NCBI RefSeq assembly: GCF_018691265.1 | Contig: NW_024881316.1 | Location: 5,232,819-5,296,818 of the forward strand | Length of the DNA: 64,000 nucleotides | Source of the DNA: Tyto alba | Taxonomy: Eukaryota > Chordata > Aves > Strigiformes > Tytonidae | Direction of reading: 5' to 3' | Part shown: piece after piece, positions 46,834 to 60,260 of the stretch | Layout: every line of letters begins with the position of its first letter | How positions within the stretch are numbered: the stretch's first letter is position 1 | Position numbers and translations under genes: made by a program | The notes under the pieces: generated by a model | What the model saw: the letters and a program-made list of their open reading frames with translations, nothing else | What the model was told of the DNA's origin: nothing | The model's database searches: none

Positions 46834-49800
46834 GTAAGTGCTGGTATTTTCTTAACTTAAACATAGGTAGCTTGTGGCTCTTAAAGATGTTTACAAGTGT
46901 ATGAAAAAACACCCTGAAATTAGGAAAAGCCTTCTTTACTTGACCTATTATTTCCTTTTTTATTGTTTTGAATAATATACCTGAATCATTTTTAAGTGTT
47001 TCATCTAATCAGTGCATCAAAATTACTGTATGCACCTGTTTCTCTTCTTATGTCCCTTTATAATGTTCAGGATCTATACGAATTTGGTATTTGTTTTTTT
47101 CTAAGTATGTTAGGTATAATACTAAAACGCCATAATACTAACTGCATCAACATCCTAAATCTATACCAGGGCCATCACTTTGCACTTTGGGACAATCTGG
47201 AAGATACAGCAGCTTTAAGAAGTAAGGGAGACATATGAGGAAGACCTGTTTCCTAAAATGCTTTTTTTTGCCTTCTCCCAGCTACCTCACAATCCCTGGG
47301 GTCGTAATCTGCAATAATGCCAGCTCATACAGTTAGTCTAGTAACTGTTCAGTAGAGAAGTGCGATGCAAGACAAAAGATTTCAGGGTACAAATATGGGG
47401 ACACAGTGTACAGTACAGCATGATAGTATTACACTGTCATCATAAAAGAATCAGGTTTTACTCTGTTTTCCTTTTTGAGTTCTTAACTAGCTATATCTAC
47501 AAAATTTTCTTTCCAGAATGGTGTAACTCCACTTATACACACATTTGAAAGCAAGAAATGCCTGAATATTATCCAGGAAAACTTATTTCTGCCCACTTAT
47601 AATTACAGTCTCTTGTTATACAAGTGGCCCAAATTCTTTAATATTCTGATTTCCAAGTGTTAACTTCAAAATCTAGAGTCCCATCTTACGGCATTTAGGT
47701 ATGTTACTTTTATAATCATTATTGTTTTGACATGTTGCCAAAACTTTTCTGAGGAGCAGTTCAAGAAAAATAAAAATAGTGCTATTCAACAGTTTGTATC
47801 TCAACAAAGCCTGATCAGCATTTTATGACACTAGGAAAGCCACTTTTCCAGTACAGAGACTTAAAATAAAATTTAAAATGCTGGCTGCAAACATTCAGAG
47901 TGTTACAGCTCAGAAATAAAGGCCACAATATATAATCTTTCATAATGGAAAGTGTTAGACAGCCTAAATAGGGGAATTGCTATCACTGACCCTGCAATAT
48001 CTGTTGTTCTGTTGTCAGAAAACATTGCAAATTATGTGAAATGAAATTCAGTGAATTCAGAATGGTAATCAACCACAATTCCTATATATGCTGTATGTAA
48101 AATAACTGAAATAAAAAAATATACCTACTGGTGAACAGAAATTAAGTAATATAATGTTGAGTATTCAAGATGAAAGCTTTACTCCAGCTGCTGTCTCTTT
48201 AAAATCTCTTCTTCTTGCTAAAGAACATTTTCTCCACCTAGAAACTTCAGAAATTTTTTAGACAAATTTGGACAGGGAAAGTTTGAGAATAGCATTAACA
48301 GAGATGGGGGCATTGCATGACACTGCCTAAGCTAGTGAACAGCATATGGAAGACGAATGATGGAAGCAGAACCTAGTGCTGTCTGTTTTATGTCAGGGCT
48401 CCTCATCCATTTAAGCAGCTTGCATCCATGAAGCAAAAAGGTAAATGGCAAATATTTCTGTTGCAAACAAAACCTAGGACCCTTCTGTTGGTCAGAGATT
48501 GTTGCATTTAAATTTCATTAATCTTGCTTTAAATCTTTCTAATTCTTTTTTTCCTGGAAATATAGTTTTGAAAGTTGTCCATTTACAGTCTTGAGAGGAA
48601 TGAGACTAAGAATAAAATTGGTTAGGGGTCAAAATGTGCCACGTGTCAGTTTGAAAGATGAAAAGATGTATGAATGCTGGATGCCATTATAGCTGACAAT
48701 TTTTCCTTTTTATGCAGATGTTGATTTTCATGATTACTAGCGGAATTACTATTCTGTCTTGCTGAAGGTGTAAATTGAAAGTTTTTTTTTCAATCTGATG
48801 TAGTGTTGAAAAGAATTGCCATTTCAACAGAGTTATTGCCAAGGATTTTTTTTCCCCTAAACACTGTGAATTAATGAGTTTTATAATTACGGCAGTTGCT
48901 TCACACCTCTATTGTTAACCAATGACATTACATCTGCCTTGCTCCACTGGTGCCCTCCTCCTTCTTATTGAAGCATTTAGCAATTCTGACAATGGGGAAT
49001 TACATGGCATGGGGTAAGTAGTCTAATTAGGTATAAGTGAAAATCCTGAGGGAAAAGGATATTTAAAAAATAATTTGAAGAATCTCTTAATGATGCTGGA
49101 ACTGAAAGCTGTAGCTATAGTACAAGAAGGCCTGTTATCATTGCAAAACATAATTATAGTTGTGATTATTCTAATGATCACTCAGTTTTAAGGTTTTTAA
49201 TTTTGGACTGGTATTATTTAAGAATAACCACCCAAAACATTTCTCAAGTGCAGTTGCAGGATTTTGTAGATGTGACATGTAGGGTACTGTTCATAATCTT
49301 GCAAACTTTTAGACGTTTACAACTTGTCTGATGTATATAAGGAAGGCAGAAGCATACAATTGTAACAAAGAAAATATTGATGTTATGAGTTTGAAATGGG
49401 ATATATACAAGTTTTTTGCCATGCTTATGGGAGTGTTCAGAATTCAGGATCATTCACCAATGAATTATAAATGAATCTTTGCAACTCATGTGAAAAAGTA
49501 GGTTTGAGTCAGCGTGTTTTTAGTGCTGATGGGTCTTTCAAACAAGTCACTTGATAGCAAGATTTGTTTCCACTTAGTAGTCAAGGACATTCACAGTCTT
49601 CTCCAGTATCTGTTCTTTTCTCTGTTTTTATTATATCTTTTCACTTGATCATCTGCCAGCATTTTGCAAGATCAAATGATTCTTTTCATCATGTTTTAGG
49701 GGTTGAAATATCCATAACATGAACAGGAACATGGCACATGGGAATAGCCCCACATAGGCATGTTGGAATTATAAAGTAATAAGTGATACAAATAGGTGGG

Positions 49801-51349
49801 GTACAGTCCCCTCACGCTTTCCCTTCTCCTCTCAGTAAATCTGTACTCCAGATATTTAATCTGTCTTGGGTTTCCAGTTAGCAGGTGAAGTTCAGATTCA
49901 GTTACCTTTGTAACTGACTTGTGCTAGTGGACCTATAATTCTTCTGAGAGAAAATGTTTGATGCTCTTCCGTAGAGCTTTCTTTAAAACTTTCCTAACAG
50001 TGCTTCAGAGAGTAGCAATCCAAATGAGCTTAATCACTGTTGAGTTATGGTGCTTCTTGCATTAAGTATTATTGATGAGAAAGTGTTCATGAATTATTAC
50101 TGACAGGCTGGATTTCCCTAAGGTACCTAAAGATGGTTTTCTTTTATTCTGAAAGTTAGGTGCAGAGATAAGAACAGAGGTCTGGGTAAAACACAGCAAG
50201 AGATACTTTGGGGTAAATTTTGTCATTTTCTGTACTAAATCAGTAGTCACCACAAATATTTTTAAAATCAAATGTAGGTTTGTTGTACCTTGAGGAAAGG
50301 AGGTCTGTCTTGATGATTGATCAGGACTGTGATGAGTAGATCCACTAGCTTAATGATTTTTGGTGATTTGTTACTACACTTGTCTGGTTATCTGGTTAAT
50401 ATTCTTATTTACAGAGCAAATCTGTTTGTACCAGACAGTGAAGGGGAGAACCATCCTGCAGTCCTTTTTTATCTGCCTGTTGTCCCTTATTTCTGTTTTT
50501 GAATTCTGGCTACAAGAGAGAACTGGTTGGTTTTCTTGTACCTACTGCTGTCTTTCATGTAAACACGTTATAAGAGATGTCTGTCTTTCTAACAGAACAG
50601 CATGGTATTTGTGTTATACTGGGTCGTATATATCCATCGTTATGTGATATAAACAGGGACTTCTAAGTTTGATATCTACATACCTCTTCTCTATATTTCC
50701 ATCTGATAATTAACATGGTTTTGTTACACTGGCTTGTATCAGAGTAAGTATTTTGGAACTCAGCAGAAAATCTGGCATTGCTGGAGTAGCAGATTTGGAA
50801 GATAGAATGAGGGTCATGAAACAGGAGCTCTCCATCCCAGATACATAGATAACGAAAGAATAAAGTTTTTAATGCCTTATCTGTCTTTCATTACCTGTTA
50901 GGTATTTGTACTATGAGATTCTAGGTAACTCAGTCAACCTATAGCTTTATTTTCTGTTCATCATCATTGGCATATCCTATTCTAAACAGGGAAATATGTG
51001 AGTCTTTGTGAAAATTTATACTCTCAGTCTACAATAATTTTATTTCCTTAGCAGGATTCTCTCTTAAAGCTGTTTGTTCAGTCTCCCATGAAGGCACTCC
51101 AAAGGTTTTTGGCTCAGTGATAAACCGTCTTTTCCACTGGTCTTCAGTTAGATGCCAGGGAAGGGGGAATTAATAAGTTACAAAAATATTATCCAAGAAC
51201 AAGCTAATGTGATCTGTTTTGTGTAATGTTTTCTCTGCAAGCCATGGCAGAAACTGCCTTCTGTTTTTTTAATGTATTATATAAAACTAGTTTTCTGTTC
51301 TATGAGCCATTTCAGAAGAAATCAGATCACTCTTCCTAAGTCCATCATT

Positions 51350-52475
51350 TTCTAGTTTTGACACTGTCCTGCATGACATCCTTGTCTCTAAACTGGAGAG
51401 ACATGGATTTAATGGATGGACCACTCAGTGGATAAAATATTGGCTGGATGGTTGCACTCAAAGAGTTGTTGTCAATGGCTCGATGTCCAAGTGGAGAGCA
51501 GTGACGAGTGACGTTTCTCAGGGGTTGGTACTGGGACCAGTGCTGTTTCACATCTTTGTTGGCGACGTGGACAGTGGGACTGAGGGCACCCTGAGCTGAG
51601 TTTTCTGATGACACCAAGCTGTGTGGTGCCGTTGACATGCTGGAGGCACGGGATGCCATCCAGAGGGACCTGAACAGGCTTGAGGTGGGTCCATGCAAAT
51701 CTCATGAAGTTCAACAAGGCCAAGTGCAAGATCCTGCACGTGGGGCAATCCCAAGCACAAATACAGGCTGGGCCATGAGTGGATTGAGAGCGGCCCTGCG
51801 GAGAAGGACTTGGCGGCACTAGTGGATGGAAAACCGAGTGAGCCAGCCATGTGCGCTCGCAGCCCAGAAAGCCACCCGTGTCCTGGGCTGCATCAAGAGC
51901 AGGGTGGCCAGCGGGGCGAGGGAGGGGATTCTGCCCCTCTGCTCTGCTCTCGGGAGACCCCACCTGCAGTGATGGGTCCAGCTCGGGGGCCCCCAGCGTA
52001 AGTTGCTTGAGCAGGTCCAGACGAGGGTCATGAAGATGCTCAGGGGGCTGGAGCACCCCCCTTATGGGGACAGGCTGAGAGAGATGGGGGTGTTCAGCCT
52101 GGAGAAGAGAAGGCGCCGGGGAGACCTTATAGCGACCACCCAGTACCTAAAGGGGGCTACAGGAAAGATGGGGAGGGACTTTGTCGGGGGGGTAGTGATA
52201 GGATGGGTGGTAATGGTTTTAAATTGAAAGAGGGTAGATTTAGATGAGATATATTCTCATAAAGAAAAAATTTTTACTGTGAGGGTGGTGAGACACTGGC
52301 AGAGGTTTCCCAGAGCAGCTGTGGCTGCCCCCTCCCTGGAAGGGTTCAAGGCCAGGTTGGACAGGGCTGGGAGCAACTTGGTCTAGTGGAAGGTGTTCCT
52401 GCCTGTGGCAGGGGGATTGGAAATAGATGATCTTTCAGGTCCCTTCCAACCCAAGCCATTGTATGATTCTATGAA
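51350..52475 (+). mobile_element. CR1 LINE, 5'-truncated 3' end
   Basis: About 1.1 kb of a chicken-repeat-1 non-LTR retrotransposon in sense orientation. The sequence opens in the reverse transcriptase region. One frame reads [20 protein letters not shown] and [18 protein letters not shown] and ends at TGA 51597-51599. The catalytic-box neighbourhood FSDDTKL follows in another frame from 51601, and EKRRRRGDLIA near 52105-52137 in yet another. The CR1 3' untranslated hallmark (tttcccagagcagctgtggc, then cccttccaaccc-type sequence) leads to one attctatga unit at the 3' edge. Full-length CR1 is about 4.5 kb, so most of the 5' end is missing, as usual. It is inactive through stops and frameshifts. 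CR1 is the dominant bird LINE. Confidence 0.93.
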
Positions 52476-53719
52476 ATTTATATTTAATTTATAAGGAAAT
52501 AAAGGTGCTACTGTGATTTTTTTTCAAGATATAAAAGTACAGCAAGACTATATTCATTATGTTATTCTTTTTAATTATGACATTTCAGTATCAAGAATAG
52601 AAGTACTTTATTATATAAACTTTATATCAAATGAAAAGCTATTATGTTACATGCTAACCTTTAAAGAACTTACATATTTGATTTCACATATATCATGCAT
52701 TCTTAACAATATGAACATGACCGCTGTGACCACTCTACAAACAGGAACAGACCTCAGCCATTATGCATGTTTTAGTGACCCCTTATAATAGTAGAAAACT
52801 GTTAGCTCTTTACAATTAAATCTTTTCTTCACAATAAATCCATACCTAGGCCTGTTCAACATATAAATTTAATCCTAAACATGGGCATTTCCAGGATCAT
52901 TTACTTAATTTTTATACAGCTTATATTCTCTGGATTTTAGTATTTTAAGACAGTTGTGCCTCAGTTCCCACTTGGAACATCTAGATAGTATCACCGTGTG
53001 TTTAATAAAATAGTTTAAATTTGAAAATTGTATTTGGCTTCATGAAAACAAAACAAAATGCTACAGTGAATTTTAATAGCATCCGGATTTCATCATCTAT
53101 ATCCAGTATATTCAAAATATCTTGTACTTAGCAGAAAGAGTACTTACACACATTAATACTCATACATTCAATTTGTCTTGATTTTTCTCTAGTCCCAGTA
53201 GATGGAGCAGTTTTGAATGATGCTATAGTAGAGTACTTGAAGATAGTCTTTTATTTCTAACATCATGACACAATTATTTCTTATTTTTCTTTTTCCAAAT
53301 GATTGTTTGATTTTTAGTTTGAAGGCATCATATGCTGCCTGCCTTTCCAAAAAAGCACAATCAGTTGGTAAATCAAGATGACAGTGCCCACCACTGACAG
53401 CTAACTGAATGTGGCATAAATCTTTTATTTTTATGGCATCAGTAAGAAATAATTACATTCAAAACCAGAAAATATAAAACCTTCCCATCTCCAATACACT
53501 TGGCTTTCTAATCTCCGATTAACAGATCTCCTTTTTTTTCCCTCCAATCTTCCTACTCAACTTCTGTCATTACTTGCCAGTTTAGAAAACTAAATCAATG
53601 CTCAGGGAAGTTAAAATAAAACCTATTTTAAAGCTGAAGTTAAATGTTTTTGACATACATTTCCCACGAGGTAGGCCGTAAAACAAGAATGTTTATCTTG
53701 GAAATAATATAATATCTTC

Positions 53720-53743
53720 TTTTTTTTTTTTTTTTTTTTTTTT
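53720..53743 (+). repeat. T24 homopolymer
   Basis: Twenty-four uninterrupted thymines, followed by gtcttgattgcag. This makes a very strong artificial polypyrimidine tract upstream of tandem CAG acceptor-like sites (see findings). Confidence 0.9.
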
Positions 53744-56558
53744 GTCTTGATTGCAGTGCAGCATCCAAGGGAAAAACTTGTGAAAGTGTATAGAGATGTG
53801 GTAGTGGAAGCCAGTAGCTTCAGGCTATATCCTCATTTTGAACAGCTGCTTTAGTAACTGTTTCTATCAGAAAAATTAGGATATAATTCCTTTAACAGGA
53901 GTTATAGATACAGTTAATGCAGCAAAACACTCATGTATACCAGTGAAAACTGTTTTGATGAGCCAGAAAGCTATGACACTTGTATCTGCTAGGGTAGATG
54001 GCAGTACTGTCCCGGTCTTGTACTTACAAATGTGAACATTGGCTGCCATCTGTGGCAAATCAATGCTTGTCCTTGGTAGATAGGCTAGAAGCAAGTTCGG
54101 TGATGGCAAGCTTGGTTTAGCTGACTGCTTAGAGCTGCAGGCAATTCAACTGTGCACAAATAATTTATTTATTTAAACACAAAAGTCTTTCACTTGCCAC
54201 TTGGCAGTTAGAAGTGTAGCCATCATCATTATGCGAGATTTCAAACTATGCATAGTTGTGTACATGCAGCCAATACTTTGCAAAGTATTCATACTGAAAA
54301 TGAAATTACTGTTTTTCAGCAGTCGTGTCAGATGGCTCTGTTTTCAAATATACAATACATTTGTTGAAATAACGTTTGTGTTTGTTGAAACAAAACTGAA
54401 GTTCTAAACTGCATCTTTATTAAGGTGAAGCTGAACATTTTATAATACGCAATGCTGCTTTGATGAATGGCTGTGGGTTCTCATGCCCCAAGTACTCCAG
54501 ACAGTGGTCTTACAAGCTCCGTGTGCCTCTAGCAAGTCAGACAAGCTCTACCTACTTTGTGCCTCCCAATTTGTAATTGAAGAGCAACAGGCAAGTTTAG
54601 GCCCTCTGCAGTCCTTTTGTCTTCACTGATTTCTAGTTACTGCCTTTGCTTTTGATAGAATTATACTATTGTACTATAAATTATAGCAGTTACAGTTCTA
54701 TTGCTGATGAATTTGTTCATCATCACTTAGTGACACCACCTCAACCTTACTGACAGCTGTTTAAAGGCACACAATTTTTTTTCTCTGTCAGGAAATAAGT
54801 TATTGCTCAGACTTGTAAAACTGTTAAGAAGGAGGATGGCATTTTGTAGCTTGTTCTCTGATTGGAACAGAAATTTCAGGATAAGAATTGGTTTAGCTGA
54901 AATAATTACATCATACAAGATTGGTATCCAGCATATATTGTTCCTTTATCGTAGTAGTGTAAAAAAAAAAAGGACATAAGAGGATTACTGATCAGTCCTT
55001 AATGAAGTATCTGACACTTGTATTTTCCTATTTACATTTAGATTCTTTCTTTGTCTCATTCTTTTCTTTTTTTCTTCTCTCCCTGATGGAACCTGGCTAG
55101 CTTCAGAAGGTTAAATTTTATTTTAAATGTTGATGTTTTGTATTACCACAGATAATGATTTGCCTAGTATTTACAAAGTGCTTCATTTCACAGTTACTTA
55201 GGTAGCTCATGCTAGCTGTAGTATTAGAATAAATGACAGAGGGGTTTTTGCTACTAGAAGGCCAAAACTTTTCTTAGCATTTGAAAACGTTAATATATAT
55301 ATTTGTAAATTTGGTATAGCATAGGAAGCTTCCTTTTAGAGAACAAACAGTTGCAGATTTTCTTCACCTCTGCAGCTTAATGAATGCGGGCCAGGCATTG
55401 GAATTGTTATATGTGAAAACTGTCAAATTATGCACTTTTCTAAGTAATTTTATATGGGATGATGCTCGAATACAGCTTTCCTTAATTTATAGTAGATTAT
55501 GGTCATATTTCCCATGGAAGAGTCAAATCAGACATCACCAATTTGATTGGGCTGCCCACAAGCCTTCTTCCCACTGCCTTTCCTTTCTGTCTTCCACTGG
55601 AAAAGCCTAGCAAGCAATCAGAGATTATTCAAACTACTAGTTTTCAGAAAGAGAAAATACCTCAAGTCTATTCCTCCTACCTTAGAGGGTGAGAAAATAG
55701 CTAAAATCCATCTCACAACAGGTCTCTTAAATCCTTCTCCTGTCAAAGTGAAGGCATGCTACTATGTTCGCTTATATTTATTTAGTGTATATATGCATGC
55801 CCACTTACAAAATATTTTTGGCTATCACTGATGCATACAATATTAAGAACTTTAATATTAAACATTAGATCACTGAATGCACAATATTCTGTGGGTTAAT
55901 TAGATGAATTCCAACTGTTTTATTATTTGCTAAAGGTAGCACGCAAATGTAAACAACACGAGGTGTAGATAATAGATTATCTTTTCTTTTGTATATGATT
56001 GTCTTAATATTTACTATATGCAGTCATATAAGATGCTAATTTTTAATACTTCTTTAGCTATAAGAATGTGTGTTTGCTTTCTCTTGATTCACACAGAACA
56101 GATGGATGCTTGACTGCCTGCTAATCCACAGCTGGAATGGTTTCAGCGGTTTCCACGTTGCTGGGTTAGAGTGGCTTTTCTAGTGGACTGAGAGGGCAGC
56201 AAGAGAGGGATATCATTATTCATCAGTATCCCAGTGGGATCGCTGCCAGCAGAGATTAATTTTTTCTGTTATGCTTGTAAAACAAGCTCAGGTGGAGTCT
56301 CTAATCCTCAGGGCACGGGTGGCAGATCAAGGAAGATGCTACAAAGCTAGTTAATTTTCAGATTCTAGGGGAAACAGAAGCTCTGTTAGATGTATAAATA
56401 CATGATTGCAAATTTAAGTAGCTCAAATCCAAATGGGATCTTCCTAGACATCTGGTACTGAAAATCTCTGTTTTCTTTGTCTTTTAAAAAGAAGTTCTTA
56501 AAACTTCACACCAGAGGCAAAATATCTGCAGCTGTCTTAATCATCAGTTATCTTTCTT

Positions 56559-56560
<2 letters not shown>

Positions 56561-56592
<32 letters not shown>
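56561..56592 (+). repeat. T32 homopolymer
   Basis: Thirty-two thymines preceded by a CTTT run and followed by aatacag. It is the longest homopolymer in the window, again acceptor-like. Confidence 0.9.
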
Positions 56593-56596
<4 letters not shown>

Positions 56597-58889
56597 CAGC
56601 TCTTACAGTGTACTTTAGATGAATGCCTTTATTTACAGGCAGAAAAGACACGGTATAAGTCTGTGTAGGAACACTGAGTTTATGGCATTCTCATAAATTT
56701 TTGTGCAGTGGACATCACCAAGAAAAATTATCACTTGACATCCGAACAGGGTTAGATCTGCACTCGTAATGCATGGTACATCCCATTCGGGTAATGAGCT
56801 GTTCTGTTATGGTCAAGTGTAGTACAAGGCCATTTTTGCCATGTTGGTCACTCTATCAGACCTCTGGTCACTCGTGACAGAAGAGTTGATAGAACTTCCT
56901 CGAATCAAGCACACCAAAATACTGATAGATTGTCTATTTCTTTAAGAGACTTCAAATATTTTTCCTTTTACTGACTTTTTTGTTTCCTCGGTGATTATCC
57001 CTCTTCCCCACCCTTGTAATTATAAGTGTCTTCCATCTCTGCATTAACTTGTAGCTTCTGAGTTCTTCAGAACATTGAATCAGATTTTCAAGCGATGTTA
57101 ATCCACATAGTTAAACAGAAATGAGGGGAGATGTGTCAGTTTTTATCAGCGGGGAACTACCCTTACTGAAATTTACTTGCAGCAGCTGTCACTTCCTCTT
57201 ACAGTTGTGTTTTTTTATTATTATATTAAACTATTTTAAATTAAAAGTGCTCAGAGTGAGACCAGTAGCACTGGCTTGCTGAAAAGACATTGTGCATGTA
57301 GGCACCTTCCAAGATTCCCATATATTTCTGCCAGTTCATATTGTTCTTCTATTATTCTGGGCTTGAGCCTCTCTTGAACAGAGGCTGCTAGTCATTTCAC
57401 CACATGATGACAGGTATTCACGCCTGTGAACTTTTTATTCCCTTTTGTCTCTGGTCACATAGTAGTCTAGATCCGGAATTTAATCCAGTACAAAAATGCA
57501 GCAGTGTGCATTTGTGGCTCCCCACTAGGGGAGCTGCCACAGGTCAGCAGATCTGAAATCCGGTTTTCAACACACAGAGCTTTTACAGCTTGCCATTAAC
57601 ATATACAGTATGTATGGGCCCCGTTTCACATAAAGAACTAGTGGCGCTGACTCCTCTCTCTGTGCAGAGTAGCATTAACTTAGCGCAGAGATCTGTTAAC
57701 TTCTTCCTTGGAGCTGGGCTCTGCACTGGAAGATCCCAATGGAGAATATCAAAGCCAAAGATGGAAAATGACTGATCACTTTCCCAGGGAAAGCTGTGTG
57801 CCAAGATTTGCTATTACAATTTTTATTGCTATCATCATCTCAATCAGTAGTTGAGCCAGCTGATTCAGCCAAGCCCAGCTTCAAAATGTGGACAAACATC
57901 CAAATGGAACTGAAGTAGATTCAGCATGACAATCAGACTTTTGAATGTATACTCAGAGAGATTTTCCCAGTTTTGTGTTAGCACATTACTGAGTTCATGC
58001 ACTGAAAAGCTTTTCTGTATTAGTGCAATAAAACTAGTTTCAGTACAGCCAAAACCAGTCAGTTTTAAATTTTTTCCCGTAATATGACTTGAGATTACAG
58101 GGGATGAAAGTTGTGGGTCACTGCCCTATCTAGGTATTTAGGTTTTTAAAAAATGGGGTGATGATAATGCATTCAGAATGCGCAGGTTCAAAGTGTTCTC
58201 ATGAAGAGTAATAGGAAAAGTCGGGCATCTTGGAGAGGCAAAAATCTCAAATACAGCATTTCGAGTGATAAAATGTAATAATTCTCTCACATCACCACAA
58301 TTCACTTTATAAATAGAATTTATACCATCCATTTATATTTATTTGCTGTGGTCACAGGTAACCTATTCTAGGTGAATAATGTTTATGCCATACCGGTTTC
58401 AGATGTTTGCTCTCATTTTTGCCCTGCTTTAGTCTTCTCTTGCATTTCTTTTCCCTAAATTGTGCAAGTGTTACTGGCTTACTTATAATCAATAATTTAC
58501 CTTAAAAACCTGAGAGTAAACTAAAGCCACCTCTGTGAAAGTTATACAGGCTTAATAGCATAAAAGTACCCACACATTTGGGGAGAAACAATGTATTCTA
58601 AGAATGGGTTTTATTCAGACCGGCCAAAAAGGTAGCACTGAATCATGATTGTGATCATAAACTTTATGAAATATGGGCTGTGGGAGTTAAGACTTAAAAT
58701 CATTAATTCATTTCTTGTTTTAATATGCTTTAGTAAAGTATGCAATTTTAGAAGGAAATTATTCTGAAGCAGAAGGGTTGTATATTTTTTACCACTTGGA
58801 AAACCAATTACAACGATGGTATTATCTATTACCATATCTTCCTGTACACTGAAACCTAGCTTCTCTGATAGATGTAGGAAACTGCAGGG

Positions 58890-58936
58890 AAAAAAAAAAA
58901 AAAAAAAAAGAAGAAAAAAAAAAAAAAAAAAAAAAA
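58890..58936 (+). repeat. A-rich tract (A20 and A23)
   Basis: Two long adenine runs separated by a short gaag-type interruption. It could be a decayed retroposon tail, but no retrocopy is recognisable upstream and no target duplication is clear. Confidence 0.85.
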
Positions 58937-59989
58937 CTTTCACATTAGTATAGAAGTCCTAAGGACTTTTTTCCTGTGTCAATTTATTGTTATTTTGTAT
59001 GATCCTCTCTCTCGCATGTGCTACACTCTTGCATTTTCTTTTAGCAACTGCATGCTGAAGCAGAAGTCTGTAATTTAACTTTGTACTTTAGAAAATTCCC
59101 AGATCTGCCAGGTCACTCTCTGCTACTGGTAGCTAATATTGCTGACCTCCTATTGCTCTGTGCGCAGTGGCAAAGGTCTTTCAGGCTTCTGACCTCTGGT
59201 CATCAGGAATGTCATCAGTAGTTTGTAGTTTGGATGTTTTAAGTAAGAGGTGCACTTGTGAAATCTAAACCCTTCAGGGTGTTTTTAAGTGATCGCTCAA
59301 CTGTTTCATTGCCCTAGCTTGTACTTTTTATGATGTCTGTGATTGTAAAATTTGTGGTGTTTATCATATGCAGCTATTTAAAAGCAAAAATCAAACACTT
59401 GTCTGTTTAGAGGAAGAAGTCCGAGAATACAATTATATATGATTTCTCAGATCACTAACGTGAGAACTTTACAAGTATTGTGAGAACTTTTATGTCCTTA
59501 TAAACTATGTTTGTAGGTCCTATTACTGACATGTGCCCATTTTAAATCCTGAAGAGATAGTTATAAATTAATTTTTCAAAAGTAATAGGCTTACGTAATT
59601 GCATGTTGATGAGTTTTACACCTCTGTCTCTTCAACTTCTCCTGCTCAACTGGAAATTTCCAGTGCCCACTCTGGTAATCTTAAATCTAGAGACAGAGCC
59701 CGGGGTAGCTCAGCCTCACTATTTTGCTCCTACCTAGGTAGTTGGGTTAACTTTAAGACTTTAATTCTGTACTAATTTTTTTTTTTTTTAATTGACACAC
59801 ATTTTTTATCTGTAAAAATGCATTAACCACTAATTAGATAATGAATAAAAAAGTTAGTATTTGTTTCAAAAAGATACCGAACAGCCCTTATCCCTTGGAT
59901 GTTGCTCTCCATCCTACGCCTAGCTGTCTTCCTCCTGCCGTTTTTTCCAGAAGTAGAGTAGGTGCTCCAGCAGAGTACTAGAGAAGTGG

Positions 59990-60260
59990 CAAGATCACCT
60001 TCCTGTTACCCCAGCTGGAGTGGAGAGCGGGGCCAGCCGGAGCCCCCAGTGGGAGGCACTGGTGCCAGAGGGGGAACCCCTCTCCCGCGGCGCGGGGGCT
60101 GGCACGGGGCCGTGCTTTCCACCACCCCTCCCTCCAGCCACCGGCCCTGGAAGGACGGGGTGGGAAAGCCCCCACGGGATGGAAGGAACTGCCCCGCCGG
60201 GTTGGCTCGGACGTGCTGGATGCCATTTGATTGCACTGTCACCCTACACGTGCAGCTGCC
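59990..60260. promoter_or_regulatory. GC- and CpG-rich intronic island
   Basis: A sharply GC-rich patch with about 15-20 CpG dinucleotides in roughly 250 bp, including ccgcggcgcg, surrounded by AT-rich intron. It contains a stem gtgccag (60062-60068) paired with ctggcac (60099-60105), and an inner agagggg/cccctct stem (60067-60073, 60077-60083). Candidates are an intronic CpG island or alternative promoter, or a GC-rich fragment of an unrecognised mobile element. Open frames here on both strands (for example 59962-60333) are expected from low stop density and show no known domain. Confidence 0.4.

Noticed and set aside
51472..52056. 194-codon minus-strand open frame, the longest in the window
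   Set aside because: It is the antisense of the CR1 reverse transcriptase/3' region. No domain is recognisable, and the sense strand explains the sequence.
58890..58936. Processed pseudogene tail (long A tract)
   Set aside because: No retrocopy sequence, polyadenylation signal or clear target duplication adjoins it.
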